From RYN-230 sp963834515 (GTDB lineage: Bacteria; Actinomycetota; Actinomycetes; Streptosporangiales; Streptosporangiaceae), in contig CAWICB010000003.1 in the NCBI GenBank assembly GCA_963834515.1, forward strand, positions 744,001 to 808,000: a stretch of 64,000 bases of DNA. Reading direction: 5' to 3'. Below are positions 24,979 through 34,117 of this stretch, piece after piece (positions within the stretch are counted from its first letter, which is position 1; each line of letters opens with the position of its first letter). Below the pieces are notes generated by a model that saw only the letters and a list, made by a program, of their open reading frames with translations, ran no database searches and was not told the origin of the DNA. The position numbers and the translations under genes were made by a program.

Positions 24979-25920
24979 TCAGCGCGACGGATGGAGGCTG
25001 TTGTTGTAGACGCGCAGCTGCATCGTGGCCAGGTCGAAGAGCGGGGTCCTGATCCCGTGGTCGGCGCCGCGGCGGGCCAGGTCGGCCAGGACCTGCTCAA
25101 CCTCGGCGGGCCGCCCCTCGGCCACGTCCCGGGACATCGACGAGTTGACCGGCGACCGGGCCTGGGTGATTGTCCGCGTCGTGCTGGCGATCACGCCGGC
25201 CGGCATCGGGTACCCGGCCGCAGCCGACACCGCGGTGGCCTCGGCCAGGATGGCCGGGCCCAGATCACGTCCGCCCGGAACGGCCACGATGTCGCCCACC
25301 GTACCGCGCATCAGGCAGGTCAACGCGCCGATGGTCGCGATGAACACCCACTTCTGCCACATCCGCGCAATGATCTCGTCGCTGATGCTGGTGTCGAACC
25401 TGGCCCCGGAGAGCTGGTCGTGCGCCGTCTGCAGCCGGGGGGTGCGGGTGCCGTCTTGCGTCCCGATGGTGAGGCTCGCGGACGTGCTGGGCTGGACGCT
25501 TATGTCGCCTTCGTCGTTGAGCTGGGCGGCGATAATGATTACCCCGCCGAGCACCGCCGACTCGCCGAACCGCTTGCTGAGCACGGCCAGGTGAGCCATC
25601 CCGTTCAGGAACGGCACCACCACGGTCCGCGGTCCGACGGCCGGGGCGAAGTCAGCGATGGCCTGGTCCAGCGCGGTCGCCTTGACCGCCAGCAGCACGA
25701 CGTCCGCGGGCTCGGTCAGTTCTCCGGCCATGACCAGGTGCGGCCGCAGCGCCTGCCCGGCGTCGGCTCCACCCCCCGGCTCGACGATCCGCAGCCCGCG
25801 CTCGCGCAGTTGCCCGGCACGACGCGGGCGGGCCAGGAACGTGACGTCCCGGCCGGCCTGTGCCAGCCGGGCCCCGAAATAGCCACCGGTGGCGCCCGCC
25901 CCGACGACGAGGATCGTCAT
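24979..25920 (-). CDS. panE: Ketopantoate reductase family (2-dehydropantoate 2-reductase)
   Basis: A 313-residue NADPH-dependent enzyme: ketopantoate to pantoate in pantothenate synthesis, or a related 2-keto acid. The N-terminal Rossmann motif is ILVVGAGATGGYFGARLAQAG; the middle has VKATALDQA and VPFLNGMAH; the C-terminal ApbA_C domain carries the catalytic Lys region ARMWQKWVFIATIGALTC. Many actinomycetes have several PanE paralogues, so the pantothenate role is not certain. ATG at 25920. No operon partner visible. Confidence 0.88.
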   Translation of the reverse strand: MTILVVGAGATGGYFGARLAQAGRDVTFLARPRRAGQLRERGLRIVEPGGGADAGQALRPHLVMAGELTEPADVVLLAVKATALDQAIADFAPAVGPRTVVVPFLNGMAHLAVLSKRFGESAVLGGVIIIAAQLNDEGDISVQPSTSASLTIGTQDGTRTPRLQTAHDQLSGARFDTSISDEIIARMWQKWVFIATIGALTCLMRGTVGDIVAVPGGRDLGPAILAEATAVSAAAGYPMPAGVIASTTRTITQARSPVNSSMSRDVAEGRPAEVEQVLADLARRGADHGIRTPLFDLATMQLRVYNNSLHPSR

Positions 25921-26047
25921 GGTCTTAGCGCCTCCTTCCGCATCCCGCGCGAACGAAGCTCAATCTACCGAGGTCAAAGAGCCGCCATCCCGGCTGGGGC
26001 GCCGTCCAGGCCCGGGGGTCCATGCCGGTGCTCGATTTGCCAGTAGG

Positions 26048-26545
26048 TCAGCTGGTGACCAGCAAGTGAGGCACCCTGACGTTGAGATGGTCGAGCAGCG
26101 CAGCCATTTTCTGGTCCAGTTCCAGGCCGACAGCTGCGATCTCGGGGTGTCCGAAGCTGGCGAACTGGTCGCTGGGCTTGTCAAAGGTGAAGCAGGGACC
26201 GCCGTCAGGGGCGCTCCAGATGACGGTATGCAAGGGCGCGTACATCAGAATGGCGGGCTCGTAACGATACATGCGCTCCATGATGGTGTGGTTGCCCATC
26301 AGGTAAGCGACGCCGGATGCCTGGTCCCCGGCCAGCTGCACCACCGGGTCAACGTCGTTCTTGTAGTAGATGAGAAAGCCCCATGGCGCGGCGGCATCGA
26401 TCAGGTCCAGCATTTCCTGCCACGGCGCCGTCGCCGGACCAGGGCCGTGACCTGGTCCACGGGCAGCGGCGGGACAGCTTGCTCGTAACGTGCGCGGAAC
26501 TCAGCCGGCGCCGATCCGGTCTGGACGCTGAAGCGGGCATGCAGA
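26048..26545 (-). pseudogene. DUF302-family protein, frameshifted
   Basis: Residues typical of DUF302 are split between frames: HARFSVQTGSAPAEFRARYE then QAVPPLPVDQVTALV in one, and APWQEMLDLIDAAAPWGFLI with GVAYLMGNHTIMERMYRYEP and LYAPL-like ILMYAPLHTVIW in the other (ATG-initiated ORF 26048-26413). One lost G in a GGG run near 26428 would rejoin them. The C-terminal ORF alone could be translated from 26413. The function of DUF302 proteins is unknown; some sit near redox genes. The 5' end merges with hydrolase sequence. Confidence 0.72.
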
Positions 26546-26785
26546 ACGGGAAGAGGCCTGCTTGGCGTAGGCGTCGGCGACGCCCTTCGGGGCGCCGGGG
26601 AATGGCACTATCGTCAGGTTCGCCGGCGGCAGCACACACGAACCAGGCTCGGAACTGACCAGCTGACCGATGGTCTGGCCGTGCGCCGGCGCGAAGGCGT
26701 CAACGTGGACCAGCGCTTTGACCTGTTTGTCGCCGGTGGCGGCGTTGGTGATGACCGCGCCGTCGTAGGAATGCGCGGACGGCAA
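26501..26785 (-). pseudogene. Truncated alpha/beta hydrolase fragment
   Basis: Encodes only the middle of an alpha/beta hydrolase: SAHSYDGAVITNAATGDKQ corresponds to the nucleophile elbow (usually GHSYGGAVI) and VKALVHVDAFAPAHGQTIGQ to the next strand. The N-terminal third and everything after YAKQ are missing, and it runs into the DUF302 sequence. It lies directly behind an intact paralogue (26790-27497), so it may be left from a tandem duplication or fusion. Confidence 0.72.
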
Positions 26786-26789
26786 CTGC

Positions 26790-27497
26790 TTAGGCTGGGA
26801 CAGCGTCAGCCAGGGCCCTGGCAGCGGTCTCGATGAGCTGCGCCACGTCAGCCGGATGGGAGACCATCGCCAGGTGACTCGACGGGACTTCGATCGTGGT
26901 TGCGCCCATGCGATTGGCGAACTGGCGCTCGGCGTCGGGCGGGATCGCCTCGTCGTTGCCGGCGACCAGATACCAGGAGGGGAGCGATTTCCAGGCCGGG
27001 ACGCCCATCGCGTCGGTGAAGGCGGACCCGGCCAGCGCCTGTTGCACGGCGTACATAACTCTTGCCCGGACCGGATCGACGTCGGCAGCGAAGTGGTTCA
27101 CGAAGTCGTCTTCTGACAGCCAGCCGAAACCCTGTTTGTCGGTGAACAGGTGCGCCAGTGCCGGGGTTACGGGTTCCTGCGACAGCAGCGCGCCGAGTGA
27201 TTCTCCTTCGTCAAGGCCGAAGGCTGCGATGTAGACCAGGCCTGCGACGTTAGGCGCGTCGGTGCCGAGAGCGGTCATGATCTGGCCGCCGTAGGAGTGG
27301 CCGGCGACGATGGTGGGGCCATTTTGGAGGTCCAGCACCTGGCGCAGCCGGGCGACGTCATCCGCTAGGGCGGTCATCGGGAACTGCGGTGCGGTGACGT
27401 GGCAGCCGGCCGCCTGGAGCCGCTCGATGACGGCGCTCCAACTCGAGCCGTCGGCCCATGCGCCGTGGACGAGGACGATGTTCGGTCGGGCATTCAT
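26790..27497 (-). CDS. Alpha/beta hydrolase
   Basis: A 235-residue hydrolase of the pimeloyl-ester esterase/EstC-like group. Oxyanion motif VLVHGAWADGSSW, nucleophile elbow VAGHSYGGQIM (Ser), acid in LVAGNDEAIPPDAERQ, and His in VPSSHLAMVSHP. It is complete. Many of these are annotated as salicylate esterase- or haloperoxidase-like; the substrate is unknown. ATG at 27497. Directly upstream of a truncated paralogue. Confidence 0.9.
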   Translation of the reverse strand: MNARPNIVLVHGAWADGSSWSAVIERLQAAGCHVTAPQFPMTALADDVARLRQVLDLQNGPTIVAGHSYGGQIMTALGTDAPNVAGLVYIAAFGLDEGESLGALLSQEPVTPALAHLFTDKQGFGWLSEDDFVNHFAADVDPVRARVMYAVQQALAGSAFTDAMGVPAWKSLPSWYLVAGNDEAIPPDAERQFANRMGATTIEVPSSHLAMVSHPADVAQLIETAARALADAVPA

Positions 27498-27973
27498 TTC
27501 AGTGATTCCTTCCTGGTTCAGCTGAAGATAACGACCGTTTTTTAGGCCGAAGTTATCCAGGTGGCCTTATGCGCCCCACCCGCCGCGCGGATCGCGGGCC
27601 AGATCGTCATGGGCTCGTTCTTCCCCGAGCCTGTCTGTATTCCAGTGTCGGTCCGGGGCGCTCGGCCGACATGGCACGAACGCGCTATCTCTTTAATCGC
27701 AGCCTCGCTCCCCGCGCTGGTGCCACGACATGGCCGGCCCGCGCGCCCGCCCGCTCGGGCACATCGCGAGGCAGGTAGCAGCAGAACTGCCTAAGCAGAC
27801 TGGTGGCTGGCCTGCCCGCGACTCCAGCGCCGTGAGCGGGCGTTTACAGATAGCACGTTCGCGTGGTGTCGGCTGATGGCCTCGGGACCACTCTGGAGTC
27901 AGCTGACAAGCTCAACGCAGAGACAGGTCATGACAGCCCGGGTAATCGGTGAGGCGGATGGGTGAAGATCCTG
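27498..27973. other. Divergent intergenic region, no gene recognised
   Basis: About 475 bp between two divergent hydrolase genes. It contains a local AT-rich segment at 27520-27545 that could hold the leftward promoter. No structured repeat or small gene convinced me. Confidence 0.4.
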
Positions 27974-28819
27974 ATGTCAACGTATTCGAACCTTCCCAAC
28001 AAATCAGTCAAGGCCGCGAACGGCGTCGAGTATGCCTTCCGCGACGTGGGTGATGGCGCTCTCCCGCTGGTGCTGCTGCAGCACTTCCGCGGCAACCTCG
28101 ACAACTGGGATCCGGCCCTGGTCGATGCGCTGGCGTCCGGCCGCCGCGTGGTGACGTTCGACAACGCCGGAGTCGCCGGCTCGACCGGGACCACCCCGGC
28201 CACGGTCACCCAGATGGCCCACGATGCCATCGCCTTCCTGACCGCCATGGACCTCGACCAGGTCAACCTGCTGGGGTTCTCTATCGGCAGCTTCGTCGCG
28301 CAGGAAATAGCCCTCATCCGGCCCAGCATCCTTAACCGGCTGGTCCTGGCATCCTCGGCCCCGCAGGGAGCCGCCGGGATGCACGGCTGGGCCGCGGACG
28401 TGATCGGCGCCGTCGGGGGACTCCAGACCAGCCCGGAACAGTACCTCAGCGTGTTCTTCGCCGCCTCGCCGCCGAGCCGGCAAGCCGGCACCGAGGCCCT
28501 GCAGCGGATGTACGCCAGAACCGGGGACCGGGACCAGGCGACCAGCTGGGCGACCCGCAACGCGCAGTACGACGCGGTCTGCACCTGGGGGATTCCCGAC
28601 CATGCCCTGCTGCAGCGAGTCAGTGCCATCGATCGGCCGGTGTTCATCGCCAACGGCGACAGCGACCCGATGATCCTGCCGCATTACTCACACCTGCTCG
28701 CCGGCCTGATCCCGCAGGCCCGGGTCAAGATCTACCCTGACGCGGCCCACGGGTTCCTATTTCAGCATCACGCCGAGTTCGCTAAGGATGTCGGCGCGTT
28801 CCTCACCGGGCCGGGCTAA
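27974..28819 (+). CDS. Alpha/beta hydrolase
   Basis: A 281-residue hydrolase. HFRGNLDNWDPALVDALASG forms the cap-side oxyanion region, GFSIGSFVAQEIAL the nucleophile elbow (G-x-S-x-G), NGDSDPMILPHYSHLLAGL the acid, and PDAAHGFLFQHHAEF the His. ATG at 27974 chosen; a GTG at 27962 is in frame. It closely resembles the lipoprotein-type hydrolase at 34118-35086 in its C-terminal half, so they are paralogues. It heads a rightward group with the tautomerase and VOC genes. Confidence 0.88.
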   Translation: MSTYSNLPNKSVKAANGVEYAFRDVGDGALPLVLLQHFRGNLDNWDPALVDALASGRRVVTFDNAGVAGSTGTTPATVTQMAHDAIAFLTAMDLDQVNLLGFSIGSFVAQEIALIRPSILNRLVLASSAPQGAAGMHGWAADVIGAVGGLQTSPEQYLSVFFAASPPSRQAGTEALQRMYARTGDRDQATSWATRNAQYDAVCTWGIPDHALLQRVSAIDRPVFIANGDSDPMILPHYSHLLAGLIPQARVKIYPDAAHGFLFQHHAEFAKDVGAFLTGPG

Positions 28820-28863
28820 CGGCCGGCGCCTAGAGGCACGTCACGACTGGAGGGATTCTCCCA

Positions 28864-29319
28864 ATGCCCATGATTGACGCCTACGCTGCGGCTGGCACGT
28901 TCGCTGACAAGCACCGGCTGGCCGTGGATCTCGCTACCGCCGTCATGACGATCGAGCAGGTCCCGGACATCCCAATGTTCCGTAAGAACACCGCAGCGTT
29001 CGTACATGATCTGCCTGCCGACTCGCTGGCCAACGTCAACGGCAACAGCAATTATGTCCGCGTTCAGGTCCTGACCAATTCCGGTGCGCTGGATCGCGAC
29101 AAGCAACTGGCGGTAGTCCGCCAGCTCACCGACATCGTCGCCGCGGCGGCCGGCGACCCGGCCCTGGCCAGCCGGACCTGGGTGCTGCTGACCGAAGCGC
29201 CCGACGGCGGATGGGGCCTGAACGGGCACGCAAACACCAACGCCGAACTCGTCACAGCCGCCCGCGCCCAGATCGCGGAACTGAATAAGAACGCGTCCGG
29301 CAGGGAACACCGGCCATGA
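28864..29319 (+). CDS. Tautomerase-superfamily protein
   Basis: A 151-residue protein in the 4-oxalocrotonate tautomerase/MIF fold. Pro2 (after Met: PMIDAYAAAG) is the expected catalytic base. RDKQLAVVRQLTDIVAAAAG is the first long helix and RTWVLLTEAPDGGWGLNGHA the second strand region. Members tautomerise small keto-enol acids. GGAGGGATT precedes the ATG. It overlaps the VOC gene by four bases, making a small operon. Confidence 0.85.
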   Translation: MPMIDAYAAAGTFADKHRLAVDLATAVMTIEQVPDIPMFRKNTAAFVHDLPADSLANVNGNSNYVRVQVLTNSGALDRDKQLAVVRQLTDIVAAAAGDPALASRTWVLLTEAPDGGWGLNGHANTNAELVTAARAQIAELNKNASGREHRP

Positions 29320-29672
29320 GCAACAAGGTCTTCGGCCTATCGGTCGATTGCACCGACGCCGCCGCATTGGCCCGGTTCTGGGGCGCCGTCCTGGACTGGC
29401 AGGTCGCAGAAGGCGCCACCGCCGAGAACGCCATGCTGCTACCCGGCGACGGGGCCAGCAGCGGACCGCGGCTCGCATTCCGCCGGGTACCCGAGACGAA
29501 GGTGGTCAAGAATCGCCTTCACCTCGACCTCATCACCGACAACCTGGCCGCCGAGACCTTGCGCCTGTTCAGCCTGGGGGCCCGGAATCTCCGCGACGTC
29601 CAGGAAGCCGGGGCCCGCTGGACGACCTTCGCTGACGTCGAAGGCAACGAGTTCGACCTCATCGCCGGGTGA
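29316..29672 (+). CDS. VOC-family (glyoxalase-like) protein
   Basis: A 118-residue single VOC domain (Glyoxalase_6 type): GLSVDCTDAAALARFWGAVL, RLAFRRVPETKVVKNRLHLD, and a C-terminal Glu in DVEGNEFDLIAG. Metal ligands His (LHLDL) and Glu (NEFDL) are present. Such proteins bind a metal and a small substrate, or act in resistance. It overlaps the tautomerase gene by ATGA and ends the rightward unit. Confidence 0.87.
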   Translation: MSNKVFGLSVDCTDAAALARFWGAVLDWQVAEGATAENAMLLPGDGASSGPRLAFRRVPETKVVKNRLHLDLITDNLAAETLRLFSLGARNLRDVQEAGARWTTFADVEGNEFDLIAG

Positions 29673-29720
29673 GGCTTCCGGCTCAGCGAGCCCGCCGCAC
29701 GGATAGCGAGATGGGCGACG

Positions 29721-32562
29721 TCAGCGTCCCTGCTCATGCCCGGCGGCGATGCGGGCCAGGTCAACCCGCGAATTTACCTGGAGCTTCATGAAGACATGGC
29801 GCAGGTGGCCGCTCACCGTGTGGGGCGATATGAAGAGGCGCTCGGCCACCTCCCGGTTGGTCAGCCCTTGAGCCGCGAGCCGCGCGACGGCGAGCTCAGA
29901 GTCGGTCATCGCGGCCCAGCCGGAATCGGGGCGCTGTGCCGGGACCACGCGGCGGCGCACTCCCAGGGACCGCAGCCGCTGCCGCACCCGGCCGGCATCC
30001 CAGCTGGCCCCGGCTCCGGCATAGAGCGCGAGCGCTCGGTTGAACGCATTGATACCACGGTCGGTTGCCCCGCTATCCACGGCCACGCCACCCAGATCCT
30101 CCAGCGCTGAGGCGAGTGCGAGTGGCCGGGGGCCCTTCTCGTAGAGCTCCACTGCCTCGGCAACGTCCTTCTCGCTGTGGTTGATGAGGCCGGTTGCGTG
30201 CGCCGCGGCGGCCTCCAGGGACCTGACATCGCGATTGAGCCGCGAACGGCGCCGGACAGCGCCGACGGCGTGTTCCGCGAGCTCAGTGTCGTCCGCGGCG
30301 AGGGCGATGCGGATCAGCTGCACCTCATCGGTGACGTCCATCGGGAACAGGGGAAGTAGCGACATGCGCTCCTTCTCGCCGAGGAAGCACAGGCATTCCC
30401 GGGCGCGGAGCGGGTCGCCATCAGCCATGGCCTGCAGCGCAAGCACCCAGGCGGCGTGCCGGCGGACGCTGGGAGCATCCTGGGTGAGCATTACCTGAGC
30501 GATCTCCGCGGCCTGCCGCGTCAGGTTCCGGTCACCGGTATGAATCGCCACCCGCCCAAGAGCGGCCACTCCAGCGGCATCCAGGACGCTGACCACCTGA
30601 TGGGCCATGTCTGGGGTAAACAGCTCTCCGAGGGCCGCCGCGGCATCCGTGACCCGGCCCATCTGCAGCAGCTGCCGTGCCCGCCCGGTCTCGAAGATGC
30701 CCAGCGCCCAGGCCTGCCGCTCGTGCTGGGCAGCAGCGATGCTCTCGATGGAGATCTGCAGCGACTCGTCGATCCGGTCGAGGACAGTGAGCGCATCGCA
30801 GAGCCACTGTGTGGTGAGTTGCCGCCGGGCGTGCAGAAAACGCCAGTACTGAGGTGACAACCCTGGCTCGCCGGCAGCTATGCGACCGCTTCGCTGGGCA
30901 GATTCAACGAGTTCCAGGGCTCGGGCGAAACAGCCGTGGGCATAGGTCAGGCCAGAGCCGGCCAGTTCCAGGACGAAATGACCACACGGATCGCCGGACT
31001 TGTCAACTGCTTCCTCCACCTCCGGGAGCACGGCGCGCGCTTCGTCCAGCCGGCCCGCAGTCACCAGATTGTGAAACAGGTTGGCGGACAGGAGGGAGCG
31101 GAGGTACACGGAGATATCCGGAAGGGCAAGACCCTTGCGGCAGGAGTCAGCGCGTATGTCGGGCGAAATCGCGAACATGGCCGCAATGATCAGCCGGAAG
31201 TCAGCTTCTTCCTCCGGCGGCAGCGCCTGGCGCAAGGCGGTGTCGGCGAATGTCTTCGCTTCCTCACCGCGCCCAGCGGCATGCAAGCGGACGGCGGTCT
31301 GGGCCACGAGTGCCCTGCGCAATAGATGATCGCGCGGGGCCAGGTCGAGGGCCCGCCGGCTGAAGGTCGGCGGCCGCCCCAGGATCGGTTGCGTCCAGCG
31401 CGTCGGCGGCCTGCGACAGGGTCGTGACCGCGATTTCGTCTCCCGGCTCGGCGCTCGCTGCGAGCCGGGCCGCCACCTCGAGCGGCATCGCCCCCCGGGC
31501 GATGAGGACGGTGGCCGCCTGGCGATCGAGGGCCCGGCTCACCGGCAGCGGCAAGCTGGCCCGGACTGCCTCCAGGAGCAGATCGTGGCGGAAGGTGAGC
31601 ATCTCCCCGCTCGCCACGAATAGGCCCGCGTGAAGCACCTCCTGCACCGGGCCCAGCAACGCTGATGGCGGGCGATCAAGCATCGCCGCCAGGTCATCGA
31701 GCGAAAACCTCCGACCCAGCGCAGTGGCTACGGCCGCTACCTGATGCGCCAGTTCCGGCATCTGGTCCAGCCGCCGCCGCATGTTGTCCCCCACCCGGCG
31801 CGGAAGCCGAGCCTCCACCAGCTCCGCCCGGCCCGCTTCGATGCGTACGAGCTGCTCTTGTCTCAGGCCGGAGAGCAGCTCAACGAGGAAGAACGGGTTA
31901 CCGCCAGCGCGCTCAGCCATCCTGAGCAGGTCGCCGCCGGGCTCCGCCTGCAGGACACCAGCCGTCACCTGCCGGATGGCGGCGTCGCCCAGCGGGCCAA
32001 GGACCATCTTCTCGGCTCCGCTGCGCATCAGGTGGTCGACGGCACTCGGGAGCTGCCGAGAGCCGGGACCGGGCCGGAAAGCCAGGATCCAGGCGACCGG
32101 TACCGTCGCCAGCCGGTCCGGAAGAGCTCGCAGGGCCGCCGCCGTGCCGCCGTCTGCCCACTGCAAGTCGTCAAGGCAAATCAGAAGCGGCGTTTCCAGC
32201 GCGGCCCGCTCGAGCAAACCCTGAAGATCCTGGAGCAGCCAGTACCTCTGCTCGGGCAAGGCATGCAAGTCGGGGAGCTCAGCCGGGTCCAGGATCGGGT
32301 CAGGCCCATCGAACAGTGCCACCATCAGAGTGGCCAGTTCGACCATGCTGTCACCAGGATCAGCCGCGCAGGTCCCGACCCGGAACCGGCGGCGGCGCGC
32401 CACCATCGCCGCCTCGTCCAGGAGCCGGCTTTTCCCTATCCCCGCGTCGCCCTCGACCAGGACCACTGTGCCAACGCCCGAGCAAGCCCGGTCAAGCTGC
32501 TCGCTCAACGCGGCCATCTGAGCGTCTCGGCCCGAGAACGGCACGGGCAGGCTCACCACCAT
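29721..32562 (-). pseudogene. LuxR-family large ATP-binding regulator (LAL type), one frameshift
   Basis: A large regulator of about 940 residues. Start ATG 32562 (FSGRDAQMAALSEQL). The AAA-ATPase has Walker A EGDAGIGKSRLLDE and Walker B LLICLDDLQWADGG; then comes an alpha-helical tetratricopeptide-like region, and at the C-terminus a LuxR HTH (LTNREVAERLFISPHTVSGH). The frame breaks near 31355-31370: after TDPGAAADLQ the reading continues one base out, as SRRALDLAPRDHLLRRALVA. Each half (32562-31264; 31322-29721) is long and otherwise intact, so this is a single lesion: a sequence error or a recent mutation. LAL proteins activate pathway or catabolic genes in actinomycetes. Confidence 0.85.
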
Positions 32563-32591
32563 CGCCACGTTACCGAGCCCTACCAGCGCAG

Positions 32592-33104
32592 TCAACCGCC
32601 AACTTGCACGATCGCCCGGCGAACACCACCCACGGCACGCAGACGGCTACGCGCTGTGGCCTGACGCAGATCGACGCGGCCGCCCCCGGCCTCGACGTAC
32701 GGCACCTCGTGCTCGCGGAGGAACTGGCGGTACGCCGCCGGTGTGGTGCCCGATATCAGCACGGCTAGTTTCGTGCCGTCCTGCTCGAACGTGGTCCACC
32801 TGACCCGTGCCCGGCTGTCGATCACGACCAGCCACCGCCCCGGATGGGTGTGCACCTGCCCCGGCAAGAAGGCGCCCCCGGGCACGCCGGCGTCGGTGTG
32901 GTCGCCGAAGGCGGCTGCTGGTGCGTCCCGTGCGGTAAAGGAGTTGCTGCCCTCGAGGGAGATCCGGGCGCCGTGCAGCGTCAGCACATCTACCGGCTGG
33001 AACCGGTCGAGTGGTTTCCATCGCGTATCGAGCCATGAGGGCGTCGATCGGGACAGACTGATACGGCCATCGAGGGAAGCGACGTTGAACGTGATGAGGC
33101 GCAC
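32592..33104 (-). CDS. RibD C-terminal-like reductase domain, C-terminally short
   Basis: A 170-residue protein with the RibD_C (pyrimidine reductase-like) fold: LITFNVASLDGRISLSRSTP opens it, VIDSRARVRW and LAVLISGTTP are nucleotide-side strands, and VDLRQATARSRLRAVGGVRR leads into IVQVGG, where members read VVEGGG and go on for some 50 residues. Here a TGA follows at once, so the C-terminal helix-strand that completes the site is missing. It could be a truncated gene. It lies directly upstream of the LAL gene, and GTG is the likely start. Confidence 0.7.
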   Translation of the reverse strand: MRLITFNVASLDGRISLSRSTPSWLDTRWKPLDRFQPVDVLTLHGARISLEGSNSFTARDAPAAAFGDHTDAGVPGGAFLPGQVHTHPGRWLVVIDSRARVRWTTFEQDGTKLAVLISGTTPAAYRQFLREHEVPYVEAGGGRVDLRQATARSRLRAVGGVRRAIVQVGG

Positions 33105-33123
33105 CGGGGACGCAGATCCGGGG

Positions 33124-33528
33124 CTAGCCCTGGTCTACGCGGACCATGTTCCCGGCGGGATCGCGCACGGCGAAGTCGCGGACGCCCCAGGGCTGGCTGA
33201 CGGGCTCCTGCAGCACCTCGACGCCGGGCGCGGCGGCGATCTTGTCGAACGTCGCGTCGAGGTCCTTGCAACGGAACTGGATCATGGACAGCGCGCCCTT
33301 GGCCAGCAAGGCCGCGAGGGAGTCCCCGTCTTCCCGGGAGCGGCCCGCATACGGCTGCGACAGCACGATCTGGACCTCGGGCTGGCTGTCGGTGACGAGG
33401 ACGATCCAGCGGAAGCCCTCGCGGGCGACCTCGTTGCGCACGGTTAGGCCGAGGGTGTCGCGGTAGAAGGCCAGCGCGGCGTCCGGGTCATCGACGGTGA
33501 CGTGTACGCCACTGAGAGAAACGGTCAT
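33124..33528 (-). CDS. VOC-family protein, paired with AraC regulator
   Basis: A 134-residue VOC domain: LSGVHVTVDDPDAALAFYRD, FRWIVLVTDSQPEVQIVLSQ, MIQFRCKDLDATFDKIAAAP and VRDPAGNMVRVDQG at the C-terminus, with ligand candidates His9 and the last-strand residues. It lies nine bases after the AraC-type gene in the same direction, a common actinomycete pair in which the regulator controls the VOC gene. Substrate unknown. Confidence 0.88.
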   Translation of the reverse strand: MTVSLSGVHVTVDDPDAALAFYRDTLGLTVRNEVAREGFRWIVLVTDSQPEVQIVLSQPYAGRSREDGDSLAALLAKGALSMIQFRCKDLDATFDKIAAAPGVEVLQEPVSQPWGVRDFAVRDPAGNMVRVDQG

Positions 33529-33537
33529 GCACCGATG

Positions 33538-33996
33538 CTAGAGGGGTGCGGCGGCGGATGCTTCTCCGAAACTGCCTTCTTCCGCGGGTCCCTGGTCCGG
33601 GCGCCGGCGCGGCCGGGTCAGCACCATCGCCTGGCAGGCCGGCACGGCGCGCAGCTCGTCGTGGTTGCGGGCGCGGTACACGGATGGCGTCTCGCCGACG
33701 ATCTCAGTAAACCGGGCCGAGAAGGAGCCAAGGCTCGTACAGCCGACCGCGAAGCAGACATCCGTCACGCTCAGGTCGCCGCGGCGCAGCAGTGCCTTCG
33801 CCCGCTCGATGCGCCGGGTCATGAGGTAGGAGTACGGCGTCTCGGAGTACGCCTCGCGGAACCGGCGGCTGAAGTGCCCCGGCGACATCAGCGCCGTGTG
33901 GGCCAGCGCCGGGACGTCGAGCGGCTGCGCATACTCGCGGTCCATCCGGTCGCGGGCCCGGCGCAGGCGGCGCAACTCGTCGATGTCGGCGCTCAT
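33538..33996 (-). CDS. AraC-family transcriptional regulator (DNA-binding domain only)
   Basis: A 152-residue regulator made essentially of the two-HTH AraC domain: DVPALAHTALMSPGHFSRRF (HTH1) and SVTDVCFAVGCTSLGSFSAR with FTEIVGETPSVYRAR (HTH2 and signature). There is no N-terminal sensing domain, so it is shorter than most AraC proteins. The C-terminal 40 residues are disordered. ATG at 33996 (SADIDELRRLR). It precedes the VOC gene by nine bases, indicating an operon. Confidence 0.88.
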   Translation of the reverse strand: MSADIDELRRLRRARDRMDREYAQPLDVPALAHTALMSPGHFSRRFREAYSETPYSYLMTRRIERAKALLRRGDLSVTDVCFAVGCTSLGSFSARFTEIVGETPSVYRARNHDELRAVPACQAMVLTRPRRRPDQGPAEEGSFGEASAAAPL

Positions 33997-34117
33997 GCGT
34001 TCCCCCGGACGTAGCTCCACGATGGGAAGGGCACGGTCTTCATCCAGCTACCCTGCCCTGACCTGGCCGGAAGCAGCACACGCAGCAACCATATCAAGCG
34101 TGACCGGGCGCACCGGG

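Noticed and set aside
24361..26046. A 561-codon rightward frame
   Set aside because: It lies antisense to the ECF sigma factor and ketopantoate reductase genes, whose motifs are clear; long antisense frames are expected at this GC content.
27498..27961. Small genes in the divergent hydrolase spacer
   Set aside because: Open frames there are short, Pro/Ala/Arg-rich and lack ribosome sites.
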